DNA of 64,000 nucleotides from Phallusia fumigata (taxonomy: Eukaryota; Chordata; Ascidiacea; Phlebobranchia; Ascidiidae). The position numbers and the translations under genes are program-made. Shown here in pieces: positions 12,958 through 24,559 of this stretch; position 1 is the stretch's first letter; every line of letters starts with the position of its first letter. The stretch is taken from positions 10,635-74,634 of the forward strand of contig QXVZ01022462.1 of the NCBI GenBank assembly GCA_008931825.1, read 5' to 3'. Below the pieces are notes generated by a model. That model did no database searches, was not told the DNA's origin, and saw only the letters and a program-made list of their open reading frames with translations.

Positions 12958-14730
12958 TCAAACAACCACCACTCCTTCTGATGCAGGCATAGATATGTTT
13001 GCAGTTACAACAGGCTTTGTGTTGTCAGGCTTAACAATAAAAGCAGTGATAGTGTCTTGTGCTGGTTGATCAGAGGCAATGCATTCAACTTGGATAGAGA
13101 ACTTATATGGGATGTCTGGCACCAAAGCTGGAAGACTTAAGATGCCAGGTGAAACTGTGTAAACTTTATCTGAATACCTAAACACCACTTTGAGACCAGT
13201 TAAAAGTTTTGCATCACTGAAGGATGGCAATGCTGTGTTTTCAATAGTCAGTATTAATTGAAACATAGGGCCAATTCCTTGCACAGTAGCAGACAACTTC
13301 AAGGGTACATTGGGATCATCTGACAATGGTGTCATACTTGATTGTAAACCTTTTAAGTACATCTGGGCCACATTTAATCTCATCATTTGAAGATCATTTT
13401 GGAAGTTTTGAAACATTTCAACTCCATTCTCTCTCTCCCTTACAGTCTGATCAACAAAGAGTTGTGTTTTCTTTGGAATGTTAAGCTTCATGTATTGCGA
13501 AGATGGTGGGCCCCTGTGAAGAGAATGGTCTGCATATTCTGCTGTACGTTTCAATATTAGCACCTGTAATGCTCCTGATGCAAGTACAGCAACAAGAGTA
13601 CTGTCTTCACGGCCATACCGACCAAAGCAAAGTGCTCGAGGCCTGTCATTGAGCTTCACAGTATCCACAAGGTTTTTATCTCTATAAATATGAACTTCGC
13701 TGTTGCCTAGACCTAAAAGTACTGCCTTAAATCCTTTCGCTTTGTGATCCATGATGGTGGTGCACAATATATCAGCTGGCATTTCAAGACTCCAGAGTTG
13801 TCTCCCTTTGGTTGTAAAACATGCAAATGTTCTGTCCATCAACGCTACAACAAGATGTTTATGTATTCTTTCCATGCCAACAACTTGGGAGTTCAGATCA
13901 AGGCATACTCGAGCATTATCTGAATCCTTCTTCAAGGTATATACATGACCATTGCGACATGCAGCAAACATACGAAAATCAACATCAAACAGCCCAGAGA
14001 CATTGATTGCCACAGGTACACCATAAATAGTAAACTTTTGCAAAACTGTATATGCCTCACAATCAATAATGTGAATTTCTTTGTTTTCCAACCCTAGCAC
14101 AATGCATGATATAGCATCATCTTCCGCCATCGATTTCTTCATTGTAGTAATGCATGTTATCACTGTTTCTCTTTTTAGTGGAACCTTCTTGAAGTCTTCA
14201 ACAAACTGCCTTGCCTCATCTTGACTAGTAAGTTTAAGAAAGTGGCTGGTTTGAGCTGTCAGCTCTGAAGAAGAGTGCTCATTTTTTAAATTGTTTAAAG
14301 CATCTGCAAGAGTTGCAACATCCACATCACCAATTTTACTTTGTTCCCATAGTTGTTGTTCCTCCGGAAGCACTGCCAACGCTTCCACATTGTACTTGTA
14401 ATAGGGCCGCATGTTTTTGTACACAAACAGTCCAGAGCCAGAAGCCACAACTAACCCTGGAGTTCTTGGTTCTGTCATGTCCATGTACACAATGACTACA
14501 CCAGTAGGAAGGTCCAGCAAAGTGTTTTCCTGTATAACAGAAGTCCCCTTTAGTACCTTGATCATCATGTTATACTTTCCAGTCCCCAAATCTGCAATGA
14601 CAAGCTTATGGTCCCCATCTCCATTTAAATCAGCAAGTGCAACACATGAAGAAAATGCATAAAGTCCAGCAACAGGATCAAAATGGGCATTGAGCCAGTT
14701 TACATTTTCATCTGACTTTCCCAAATTCAT
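12958..14730 (-). CDS. BBS1: BBS1, Bardet-Biedl syndrome 1 protein, single exon
   Basis: Complete 590-residue protein, ATG at 14730 and TGA at 12958-12960, about the length of vertebrate BBS1 (593). BBS1 is a core subunit of the BBSome, the coat that moves membrane proteins into and out of cilia and binds ARL6/BBS3. Motifs recalled from the family are present in order: WLNAHFDPVAGLYAFSSCVA near the N-terminus, ALADLNGDGDHKLV, VYKNMRPYYK, the stretch RETVITCITTMKKS, AVSC-type ISCIVLGLENKE, FRMFAACRNGH, CFGRYGRED, FVDQTVRERE and a C-terminal NISMPASEG ending. These span the seven-blade propeller and the C-terminal GAE-like domain. No intron interrupts the frame, unlike the multi-exon vertebrate gene; no stop or frameshift is visible, so it is functional or a very recent retrocopy. 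Confidence 0.97.
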   Translation of the reverse strand: MNLGKSDENVNWLNAHFDPVAGLYAFSSCVALADLNGDGDHKLVIADLGTGKYNMMIKVLKGTSVIQENTLLDLPTGVVIVYMDMTEPRTPGLVVASGSGLFVYKNMRPYYKYNVEALAVLPEEQQLWEQSKIGDVDVATLADALNNLKNEHSSSELTAQTSHFLKLTSQDEARQFVEDFKKVPLKRETVITCITTMKKSMAEDDAISCIVLGLENKEIHIIDCEAYTVLQKFTIYGVPVAINVSGLFDVDFRMFAACRNGHVYTLKKDSDNARVCLDLNSQVVGMERIHKHLVVALMDRTFACFTTKGRQLWSLEMPADILCTTIMDHKAKGFKAVLLGLGNSEVHIYRDKNLVDTVKLNDRPRALCFGRYGREDSTLVAVLASGALQVLILKRTAEYADHSLHRGPPSSQYMKLNIPKKTQLFVDQTVRERENGVEMFQNFQNDLQMMRLNVAQMYLKGLQSSMTPLSDDPNVPLKLSATVQGIGPMFQLILTIENTALPSFSDAKLLTGLKVVFRYSDKVYTVSPGILSLPALVPDIPYKFSIQVECIASDQPAQDTITAFIVKPDNTKPVVTANISMPASEGVVVV

Positions 14731-15215
14731 TTTTGGTTACCTTAGCTACATGTTTTTTGTTTACAAACAAATAAAAAACATTATTATTAACTTACTAGGT
14801 TAGCAGTAGATAGTAATATATCAGTTCAATGAAAACAGTTTGCCAAACATCATAAACGTGTTTCATAATGTTATATGTATCTTTTTGTGAGGTGTTAACA
14901 AAACAAATGTATACAATTATGCAACCTTTCAACATTTTCAGCCTTCCGCCAATGACACACTGCTCATATAAATAATCTTTTGACTGTTGTACTATACGAC
15001 TGTCACACAATACAATACCTCCATCAAGAAATTTGTTTCAAACAAACAAGCTATTTCTGGTTGTTTTCGCTTAAAAAGGAGAAACCCACTTAATTTGCTG
15101 CTAAATTCCGGGGAAACAGTCTTTTTTGAGGGCATTTGTTCATCTGAAAATATGCCAAGCTCACAAAGTCACAACACCAAATTAGAATAGAACTGAAATT
15201 TCACCAGTGTCATTC
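14731..15215. other. BBS1 upstream region
   Basis: On the minus strand the start codon is preceded at about 10 bases by an AG (GTAGCTAAG, then GTAACCAAAAATG). This could be a trans-splice acceptor, but the tract is only weakly pyrimidine-rich. No other gene is supported. Confidence 0.4.
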
Positions 15216-16290
15216 TGGCAGAATTTTTTTAAAAAAGAACGTAAACTTTCTATGAATTATTAAGGTACCATAGCAAATTGCAAATATTGTGCAAAAATTA
15301 TTATTGCACTGGAAAGTAATACTATTCTTTATTTTGATGCATTCAGTAAAATATATAAACTTACTCCAGCAACAGAAAAAAGAAATTAGTAGGCAACAAA
15401 TAAGTGTTTTGCTGAAAAACGTACAGACCTTTATCGTATTTAAGTATGTTACGTAAAAGTATCAATATAACCTAAAATTAGCTTGATATAACTGATAATA
15501 TGAAACTGTTCCGAGGGTAAGCTTTTATACAGAGGGTATCTGTCTTGAAGTCCAGAGCCTCCCCTTTCATGTCCAATTGACGTCATGACGCAGCCTTTTC
15601 GCGTTTTTACAGCAGAACGATTTACGCAAGGCACCTTAGCGTACTTCTGGCGGAAACAACAAAGTGTAAGTAAGCGCAAATATCGGTCGAATACAATCAA
15701 AATTATAAAACTGTTCCGAGGGTAAGCTTTTATACAGAGGGTATCTGTCCTGAAGTCCAGAGCTTCCCCTTTCATATCCAATTGGCGTCATGACGCAGCC
15801 TTTTCGCGCTTTTACAGCAGAACGATTTACGCAAGGCACCTTAGTGTACTTCTGGCGGAAACGACAAAGTGCAAGTAAGCGCATTAATCGGTCGAATACA
15901 ATTAAAATTATTAAACTGTAAAATTTTAGCTGCTCTCATGACGTGACTGTAGCAATTGTGTATGATTGGTTTTGTCAAATCCTGCAACAAAGGTACCCTC
16001 TGTATAAAAGCTTACCCTCGGAACAGTTTCATATTATCAGTTATATCAAGCTAATTTTAGGGTATATTGGTACTTTTACGTAACATACTTAAATACGATA
16101 AAGGTCTGTACGTTTTTTCAGCAAAACACTTATTTGTTGCCTACTAATTTCTTTTTTCTGTTGCTGGAGTAAGTTTATATATTTTACTGAATGCATCAAA
16201 ATAAAGAATAGTATTACTTCCAGTGCAATAATAATTGGTACCTTAATAATTCATAGAAAGATTACGTTCTTTTGCAAAAAAATTCTGCCA
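15216..16290. mobile_element. Fold-back element with ~300-bp inverted arms and internal tandem repeat
   Basis: The left arm (about 15216-15535) is repeated in reverse complement at the right (about 15990-16290). The ends read TGGCAGAATTTTTTT and its complement, and long stretches in the arms match closely. Between the arms a unit of about 200 bp occurs twice head to tail (about 15505-15708 and 15709-15910), including GTCATGACGCAGCCTTTTCG and GTACTTCTGGCGGAAAC. There is no transposase. Such long-armed MITE or fold-back elements are nonautonomous DNA transposons; the target duplication is not clear (ATTC versus ATTT). One side has an extra or missing 20-30 bases near 15270. Confidence 0.85.
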
Positions 16291-18640
16291 ATTTCGCAAG
16301 TATTTGTTTTGTAAACAACGCTCTCAAGGCTAGCACCTTTTACAAACCCGAAAGAAGTACAAATTGCGATTCCCGTGTTCAAGTGAGCTGGGCAAATATT
16401 TTAGCTTTAAACCATTAAAGTAAAGTAGCGCTCTTAAGTATGACAAAGATGACTAAACTACGGCTTTCATTCCCAATTTTCGCTTATGAAGCAAAACAAA
16501 ATAATACACAAATAGCCCTTTTGCGGCGGTTTTAGAGGCTATTTCATCAAACCAACAATTAAAACTATAAAACGTGTGTGGCGCCATAGAAACCTTAGTA
16601 TTATGGTAGAGCTATGTACTTTGAAGTCCATACCCTACAATAAAACACCAGGAGATACCTTTGGAGTACGGCTGATACATCCACTATACCATCTTTCGCC
16701 ATTCGTGCAGCTCGATAAGAAACACTTTCTATATCTTACAGATGTACATCCATCCTGCCACTACAACCTAAATGATCATTGGTTGGCGTCAGTATATTCG
16801 ATAAATTTCAATTACAATTAAGTGTATTTTAAGTCTACAAGAAGTATACAATTTTTTGCCCAAAAAATGAGTTATTTATGATTTAATGCTAGAATAAACA
16901 TAAAATGTTCGCTTGAATACGTTTCTTAAGGGGATACTGATACCCCGAAGGAATATGAGATCAGTTCCTAGGCGGTATAGAATGTTTTTTTTAACAAGAA
17001 CAACAAAGGCATTCCGAAAACTACTAGGGTATAAGAACTGGTTGGCGATTTCAAAGGGGTACGGACATGGAATAAGGTTAAGAATCTCTGTTCTAAGAAC
17101 TTTCTACGACGCAACAAGCATAACCTAAATACATTTGTAGTAAGGTAAAGCAGTGCTTCTTAATCTTTTACTATTTCACGTACCGTTTCCACAAGTTGCC
17201 AAATCTCATTTGTACAAAATGTACAAACTGTGCTGACTAATATACCAAGACCGCGACGTCATAAACAAAGAGCGCTTTGTCATCTAATTTTTTTGTTAAA
17301 TTGCCACAGTGACCATTTAAATATTGCTGCTGTTGTGTAACTACGGATGGCGGTACGGTACGGTGGTATAGCACGCAGCAAAAATCATCAAAAGGTACGG
17401 TTCGGTGGTATGATACGCTTTTCGCAACGAGGTACGTGGTACGCTCATCTTAATACGCAGCGTACCGTTTCCTATCCTTTACAATGGTTGGCAGTACGGT
17501 GCGGTACGGTACGCAGCAAAAATCATCAACAGGTACAGTACGCCCTTCATACCAAGTTACGTGGTACGCACAACTCAATACGTACTGTACTGTACTTGCC
17601 GACTAGCATTGGGCACAAAAACGTTTCATTTTCATCTCTTTTTATTGTTCACACTTGCACAATTTTCTCCGTTTGTGCATGATTGCCGTACGGCGTTTCC
17701 CTATGAGTCTCAACGCAAAGATGACGCAACTATCGACGATTTAAAATTCTCCTAATAATCTTCTACATGGTAAATTATGTCTTGTTGTTTTCGTTGTTGA
17801 GTAGCCATTGTGTGATGTATTCGGTAACTGCTTTGTTCAGCTCAATTTTCGGGATCACAATGACAAACACGCGAACGTTCCAGTGCGAAAATGATTGTAC
17901 TTTCATTGCTGTATGTTAGTTATATCAGTTCGTTTTTTAGTTACATACCGTTCGCAATAATGAGTGCACAGCAGTCAACGATAAATAAATAGTCGGTCAA
18001 CACAAGCAGACAACATATGGCATACCTGGAAGGTAATGTTGGAGGTGATAATGGGTTCACTTGGCGCCACGTTTGTACGACAAACGCAGCAAAAATAGTC
18101 ATATTTCCACACTCCCAAAAACACAGGTAATCGCACGTTGTACGTCTTTCGGGCGTGTAAAAGTAGCCAATCATGTCACATTGTTTACAAACGCTTGCAA
18201 AGTATTAAAACAATATTTATTTTTTTAATGTGTTTAGCAGGAGATGTTTGCCGGTTTCTAACGTTTACTGTGTCGTGTTTAAATGTTGAGCAGAATAGTT
18301 AAAAGATAGTTTAACTGAGCAATATGTCATTGGCGGACGGATCGATAAAACACTGGTTGTTGCCCCACATTGCGTAATTTTACTGTTTTGTAAAACCCTT
18401 CCAAAAAGCTACCCTTTGTTATAAAGAACGCCATTTTTAGTCTATCATGCTTGGGAAAATTTTTTTGGAAAAAAGTTTGTGCGCTGGAATGTCTGAATTG
18501 CCTAAAATATTGTGTCAAAATTTCAAAACAGTGTCATTTTTAGTTTACGGGCAATTGCAATGTGCGCCAGTTTCACTCTGGTACAAAATAGTGTGTTGAA
18601 GATTTGAAGCTAAACTCTGTTTTATAGCACTACATTGAGT
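16291..18640. other. Intergenic with a GGTACGGTACG-rich element
   Basis: No gene is supported. About 17345-17605 is dense in GGTACGGTACG-type motifs and holds a tandem pair of about 170 bp (TACGGTACGCAGCAAAAATCATCAA occurs in two slightly different forms), so the open frames at 17347-17755 are repeat-derived. A CAGTGCTTCTTAATC string at about 17155 resembles a hAT end, but I find no partner end. Confidence 0.5.
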
Positions 18641-18666
18641 GTATTACAGTTGACCAATCATCAAAA
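18641..18666 (+). promoter_or_regulatory. Possible trans-splice acceptor just upstream of HMCES
   Basis: A 3' splice-site-like TGTATTACAG lies about 17 bases before the HMCES start codon, with no partner 5' exon apparent. In tunicates such AGs can be spliced-leader acceptors. A cis-spliced 5' UTR intron is the alternative. Confidence 0.4.
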
Positions 18667-20718
18667 ATGTGTGGTAGGACGGCCTGTACCCTCAATCCTG
18701 ATGATGTGAGCAGATCTTGCAGGTAACTTATTATATTTTGTGATATTGCTTTGCCATTATACGGTTTTATTTGAGAAGTATTCACCCCAGCCCTTAAATA
18801 TTTTATAGGTTTGAGTTGTAATTATCAACCTAAAAAATGCAGTAAAATTAGCAAATCATAAAAGGCTGCTCAGTGTGAACTTAATGCAAATGTAAGCCAA
18901 ATCTACCTGTAGCTTTTCACACACAATAGTGAAAATAATTAACAACCAAAAATTTTTTGTTTTATGTCAAAGTATGTGAAAAAAGACAAAAAAGTGTTAA
19001 AACTATAGAATGTTTTACAAATATGCATTGGTATATTTTTCGACATCAAATCTCCCAAAACTAATTGTTTATCAATGAAAAAACATCTTGTAGGAGAAAA
19101 GCATTTTTTCCAAAGGTACAAGGGAAGGAATAACGCAAAGAAAAATCCCAAATGGGTGAAGAATAAGGATAAGTATTACCCAAGCCATAACAAAGCACCT
19201 CAGTCATATAGTCCTATTTTATTGAACGGAAAACATTTTCAAAACAGTGAAGATGGTTGTCAGAACATCAGCGATGAGGATGAGAGGGTTCTGTCTGCTA
19301 TGCGTTGGGGATTGGTACCCAGTTGGTTTAAAGGTCTGGTCAGAAATGTTCATCTATAATTGGTAAAATTGTATGTTATACCATATTTTATGGGTTACCT
19401 TGCATGAATGAAACATTTATTCTGTCCAATCTAACGCTGGCTGTTCCCACTGTTTGGTCAAGAAAAAGTTGTTTAAGTGTATTCAGATTTGTACACGTGG
19501 TAGATAAGTATCTGAAGTTGTACCCAATTAACCCATCAGTTAACCCACCGGCCCAACAAATGTAAATTAAATATGTCACCTAGAAGTTTCCTATTTTAAT
19601 AGTTGGTATGATGCAAAATATTTGAAAGGATTTGTTGTTTTTTGATTGGGTGCACCCACTTCACTCATTTAACCCCGAATAATAATTTTTTGGTTTACTT
19701 GTGCTTTAGTTCGGAAATACTGAACCAAATGTGCTGCAATTTAAAATGTAGAGGTACAGGGTCTTTTCCATTGGTTTATTATTTCACCATAATCGACTAA
19801 GTAATCACTGTTACAGTCACCCCAATACATGTTTTAATGCTAACTGTTCTGCCCTGATCGTGAAACAGCACTTCTCTTGGGCTACTTGGCAGTCATTCAG
19901 TTTGTGAAGCTGTGAAAAAGCTGTAAAAGATGGTGCATTGCAATAACTCTGCTTCTATTCACAGTAGTTCTCTACAGTGCAATTGCCTCCAAATGTATAT
20001 CTGGTCTGTCAAAGGACAAAGCAATTGCATGTGTGTGCGGACTAATTTGTTTATGCTTGTAGAAACAATTGTAAAATTTCATAGAAATTGACGACCAAAA
20101 GTAATGCGGGTATTGAATATATATTCAATGTAATAAATAGAAAAGGTATGTGAGAAAAATGCTGTTCATATCGTAGTGGTTGTGCAATGACTTTGCTAAC
20201 AAGTGTATTTTGGCTAATATTCAAAGATTAGTTTAGCCAATTTTTTGCAATAAAGAGCTATTAATAGCTATTGTACCCTTTTTTAGGAGAAAATGTAGAT
20301 AAAGTCAACTACAGCATGAACAATGCCAGAAGTGATACAATGTTGGAAAAAAAATCTTACAAAATCCCATTGCGAAAGGGTCAGAGATGTGTTGTGGTTG
20401 TGGAAGGCTTTTATGAATGGAACACCACTTCTGAAGGAAAGCAGCCGTATTACATCTACTTCCCAGATAAAATTTCTGACGAATCCAGCTCAGGTACTTA
20501 TATGCTTTTCCTCAATCCTGGGTTGCCCCAAACAATTTGTAGCTGATTTTTTTTAAACTTTTGTACCGGGTTTTACTTGTGGATGTGCAGTTCAGAATAG
20601 GGGATTTGAATTCGAAATGCGAATTTAAACTGGATAAGAGGACTTTTTTTTACATCGTGGGTCACATATTTTCTTTTTGTAAACATTACATAAATTGCAT
20701 GCAGCGATTGTAAAATTA

Positions 20719-20758
<40 letters not shown>

Positions 20759-23093
20759 ACATTCTTTTTAAATGCTGCATGTGTTTTTCTGATGCACACA
20801 CATGTTGATATTGTTTTGATCATTTGAATCCTGGCATTCTTTGATCAACGATTCCACATTCAGAAAACAAAGTTGTACATGCACTAAACAAAATTTAAAA
20901 AACTTCACCTATGCTGTCATACTCTGTAGACTGGGTTAATTCATTAACGTGTTATGTAAAAAATTTAGTGCAGCACAATAAGACAAAAATATAAAAAACT
21001 GTAAATGTTCGGACATAAAAATGTTGGCTAATCAGATGGCTTGCAGTATTAAGTGTATTAACAATGAATTTTTAGTTTTACTGCCCAAATAACATGAAAT
21101 TGGAATCACTGTGCTGGATTTGATTAAACTATTCTGGAATAATTCTGCTAAATTATTCTGAATTGCCAATCCTTAGTTTTATTTCTATTAAGACCTCAAC
21201 TATGTATTATACCCCCACATTAATTTTAACTGATAAACAAGATTTACCCAATGTAAGCTATACAGCAGGTGGATAGTGGCATGTCATCTAAATAACATAG
21301 TGGCATGTCATCTAAATACTTCCCAAAAAGACTAAAACAATTAAAAAATGGAAGATTTTGTAGACTGTCGATATGGTCAATGTGCTTTATAAACTCCGTT
21401 TTATGATTTCATCTTTTAGTAACTATTCCACTAACCCGAGTTATTTAACAATATCGGAATAGAACAAAATTTTAAAGCTTTAGCGTAGGTCATTATGTTT
21501 ATTTATTTTTTTTTTCCCTTTAGCCCTTACTAGTTTCCGAAAATGACTACAACAATGATTAAACTCTTTTAAATCTTAGATAGATTGTAAATCATATCAA
21601 TCTGGTTTATTAATCGTTGTTGTAGTTCTTGTACCTTCTGAGCTGCTCTGATATCTCCCTAAAGTGGGTGAAATTTTAAATATTATACTTTTTACAATTA
21701 GTTTTGTTGTTGGCATCCAAGCTATTACTTGGGCACTGCCTAAAAAGTGTTTTTTTAAATATGGTGCTTGGTGAAAAATTGATGAAAATTGATGACGACA
21801 AGCGAAATTTGACGACATTTAAAAAAGGCAAAATCAGAAACATTTAGTTTTGGAAAATAAAAATATTTTTACTAGCTAACTGTTTTGCCTTTATGTGTAA
21901 TGTCACAATACACTTCAGCCCCTGGTAATTGACAGGAGGTGCTTAAAGCTCAACAAAAGAACACTTGCAATTTTGCCCCATTGGTTTGTCATGTTGGGTG
22001 GTTTGTCAAACCATCCTTCTATTGAATATTTGAGAACAGATTTTTGAAGATCATTGAAGATAAAATCATTTACAATTTTATTTGAATTGTTGTGATAACG
22101 ATAATACGATATCATGATTTGTAACTTTTAACTGTGTAATGTTAGTAGTATTCAAGCATATGAAAAATATTTTTACAGACCGGAAGGTGGACCAGAATGA
22201 AAATAAGGCTCGAACTCGTCTACTCACCATGGCTGGCATTTTTGAGAAAAACTCGCACAATAATGATGAACTCTATTCCTTCACAGTAATCACAGTCGAT
22301 GCTGATCCAAGCTTTGCATGGCTACATCACAGAATGCCTGCAATTTTGGGTAATTGTAATTGGGTAAAGTATTATTAGTAAATTTGGGTTCGTTGTTTTT
22401 GTGTTTTAAACTAAGCAAACGTTGGAATATAATGGCCCTACAATTTACAAATAAGGTTTTTTATGATTTTGATTCTATTTACTACAAATGCGAAATAGGT
22501 AAATGTACTGATAACAGATGAACGATTAAATTTGTATTGAAACTTGATTGACATTTGCAATGCATTATTTAAACCCACCCTTATTTACTGGAGAGTGGAG
22601 ATATAACTTGCTGGTATCATGCAGATCAATACTAACACTAATCAGTGGTAATATAATGTTGCAGAAAATGATGCGGAAGTGGAAAAATGGTTGGATTATG
22701 AAAATGTTCCATTGGATAAAGCTTTAGAGCTAATAAAACCCAAGAATTGTTTGGCATGGCACCCAGTGTCCACTTTTGTAAACAACTCTAGAAACCATGG
22801 ACCTGAGGTAAATATAAGCTACCTGATGCAAGCAAATTAGTTACCAGTTGTTCTATATTTTTAAACAGTGTTGGGAAAAAATAAACCTGGATGAAATTAA
22901 AAAATTGACAACATCCAAATACAAACAAGAGAGCCAGTCAATGATGAAATGGTTGTCATCTGCCAAGTCCTCTCCATCCAAGCAACCATTCATGCCTACT
23001 GAACCATCCTCGCCAATTAAAATAAAACACAAAGCCACTGTTGGCGTTATGGATAAATTTGTCAAAAAGGCCAAAAGAGAAAGTCATGAATGA
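18667..23093 (+). CDS. HMCES: HMCES, abasic-site DNA-protein cross-linking shield (SRAP domain), six exons
   Basis: Exons 18667-18722, 19116-19333, 20287-20493, 22179-22349, 22665-22807, 22869-23093; total 340 codons including TGA, 339 residues (human about 354). HMCES cross-links to abasic sites in single-stranded DNA at replication forks through its N-terminal cysteine. Here the start is MCGRT, so Cys2 becomes N-terminal after Met removal. Further SRAP motifs are KYYPSHNKAPQS, MRWGLVPSWFK, NARSDT (DNA-contacting Asn), the catalytic Glu135 in GFYEW, LLTMAG, and His210-His211 in HHRMPAIL, then VSTFVNNSRN. The C-terminal tail is lysine-rich, with a VGVMDKFV segment where the human protein has its PCNA-binding box. 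Exon 2 was started at 19116, after CCAAAG, because the earlier AG at 19093 gives a stop. All phases join. Confidence 0.95.
19850..20200. repeat. Dispersed repeat in HMCES intron 2
   Basis: The block from GCATGTGTGTG (about 20026) through AGGTATGTGAGAAAAATGCTG to TAGTGGTTGTGCAATG (about 20193) is a diverged copy of 6232-6420 in the CASD1 intron. The preceding CTGTAAAAGATGGTGCATTG and CAATAACTCTGCTTC segments match the other half of that intron repeat, so the family is composite and at least 500 bp long. Confidence 0.65.
20728..20757. repeat. (AC)n microsatellite
   Basis: A run of about 15 AC dinucleotides lies within HMCES intron 3. Confidence 0.95.
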
Positions 23094-23535
23094 AACCAAG
23101 TAAAATTCACATCTGTAAAAAAACAGACTTCCAGTTACTTGTTATTTTCAGTTTAATGTCATGCCGTTTCTTTAATCTTCACTTTTCTCAGGTGCTATTT
23201 TCTATTCATTTGAAGTGTTGTTTTCTTTTGTTGCTGTATTGGCAACCTAAATTTCTGTGCTTGTTCGTTTTATTGTTGAACTGACTGCCATAGTTTTGTT
23301 TTTGTGTAAAGATGAAACAGAATTTGTGTTTTCAGCGCCTGGCCCGGTGTTCACACATGACACGATACACTGCCAATGAAACAAGTAACAAAACTGAGCA
23401 TGAAAAAAGTAAAAGCATGCAGCATAAATGCTGTCAATTATTTAAAGTCACGAAACAACGAAGTGAATAGAACTGGCTGGTGCAAGCAAACCGAAAAGAA
23501 TAGAAGCGGTTTAAAAGAAGCTACGTTTATACACA
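23094..23535. other. 3' flank of HMCES
   Basis: No gene is supported. A plus-strand open frame starting at 23376 is rich in lysine and has no recognisable domain; it overlaps the minus-strand frame discussed next. The first good plus-strand AATAAA is near 23963. Confidence 0.4.
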
Positions 23536-23536
23536 G

Positions 23537-23864
23537 TCAGTTGTGCAGGAACTTTGGCGCCGTGACATTTCGCAACTCTGCAAGGGTTAAGAAAGACTCC
23601 AAAGGGTTATCGTCGTCACCCACTGTGGACTTCACTCGCACCACGTTGTAATGAGAAGCAAAAGAAGTTTCTCCATCTCGCTGCAGTGGTTTTCTTACCA
23701 TCTTTGATGCCACTTCCACCGCGTTGCGAAGATGCCTGGTACTTGCCGCAGAGCAAGGTCGCCTGTGTCATAAGAAATTTTGTGGTTTTGTCCTTCCCGT
23801 TAAACCATTTGATGGCTTTGAGTTGATTGGCCAAATAGTAATCAATTTCTGTTGTTTGTGTCAT
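23537..23864 (-). other. Possible terminal exon of an unknown minus-strand gene
   Basis: On the minus strand a frame of about 75 codons ends at TGA 23537-23539 and contains charged, protein-like segments (RNAVEVASKMVRKPLQRDGE, then VVRVKSTVGDDD, then LTLAELRN). A second frame begins with ATG at 23864 (MTQTTEIDYYLANQLKAIKW) and overlaps it. I cannot tell which is translated, or whether an intron joins them (an AG at about 23750 is a candidate acceptor). No family recognised. Confidence 0.25.
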
Positions 23865-24254
23865 ATGAGAGGATCAAGTTTGACTCGATTCGAGTCATGT
23901 GTACAAAACTAACTTTATTAGTGAAGTTTAATATTATCCTACTTCGGGTACACTAAGTTTTTTAATAAAGTAATGTTTAGTGTTTGTTACAGCGAACGTT
24001 AGGTTTTACGATCACCAATTTGACTACGTAATCACCACAATTGTCCAACGACTTATATAAGATTGTTTGCAACGCTGCTTGTTTAAGTAGTCCTAACTTA
24101 AAGAATTAGTAGGCTACTCTTATTTGTAGATAAATGTGCAACAGCAGCAATATACTAATTATACCTGCAGAAAAGAAAATCAAAAACCAATTTACCTTTA
24201 ACAATGTAATTAGTCCCGATTAGCTATGCCATATGTTCGTTAAGAAGCTTTTAC

Positions 24255-24450
24255 TGCGAATCAGACCAATCTGACTCCCTTTGCGTTGTTAAGGAATAAT
24301 AAGATTGTATTATTTTGAATTTTAGAATAAAACCAACTAAGTAGAGCATTTGATCCCTCTTTCAATCTGACACCCTTTGTGTTGTTAAGGTTTAATAAGA
24401 TTGCATTCTTTTGAATAGAAGAATAAAACCAACGAAGTGGAGCGCAATAA
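24255..24450. repeat. Tandem duplication, ~105-bp unit, two copies
   Basis: The segment CAATCTGACTCCCTTTGCGT through AATAAAACCAACTAAGTAGAGC (about 24269-24347) is repeated at about 24365-24442 with modest divergence. Confidence 0.75.
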
Positions 24451-24559
24451 AGTTCTATTTGGCCTATGTCTACAAAAAAGTGAATGCACTGGCGATAATA
24501 AGGCTATTTGACGTAAACGATTCGTGGTAGCCTACGTGCTAAACTTTTTCGACTCATGG

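Noticed and set aside
15449-15884. 110- and 82-codon minus-strand frames with a repeated peptide
   Set aside because: The repeated peptide is the 200-bp tandem unit of the fold-back element, not a protein repeat.
17155-17605. A further hAT MITE starting CAGTGCTTCTTAATC
   Set aside because: No matching inverted end or target duplication was found downstream; only the GGTACG-rich repeat is certain.
23376-23651. Plus-strand 91-codon ATG frame after HMCES
   Set aside because: It is lysine- and serine-rich without a domain and overlaps a better minus-strand frame; nothing decides in its favour.
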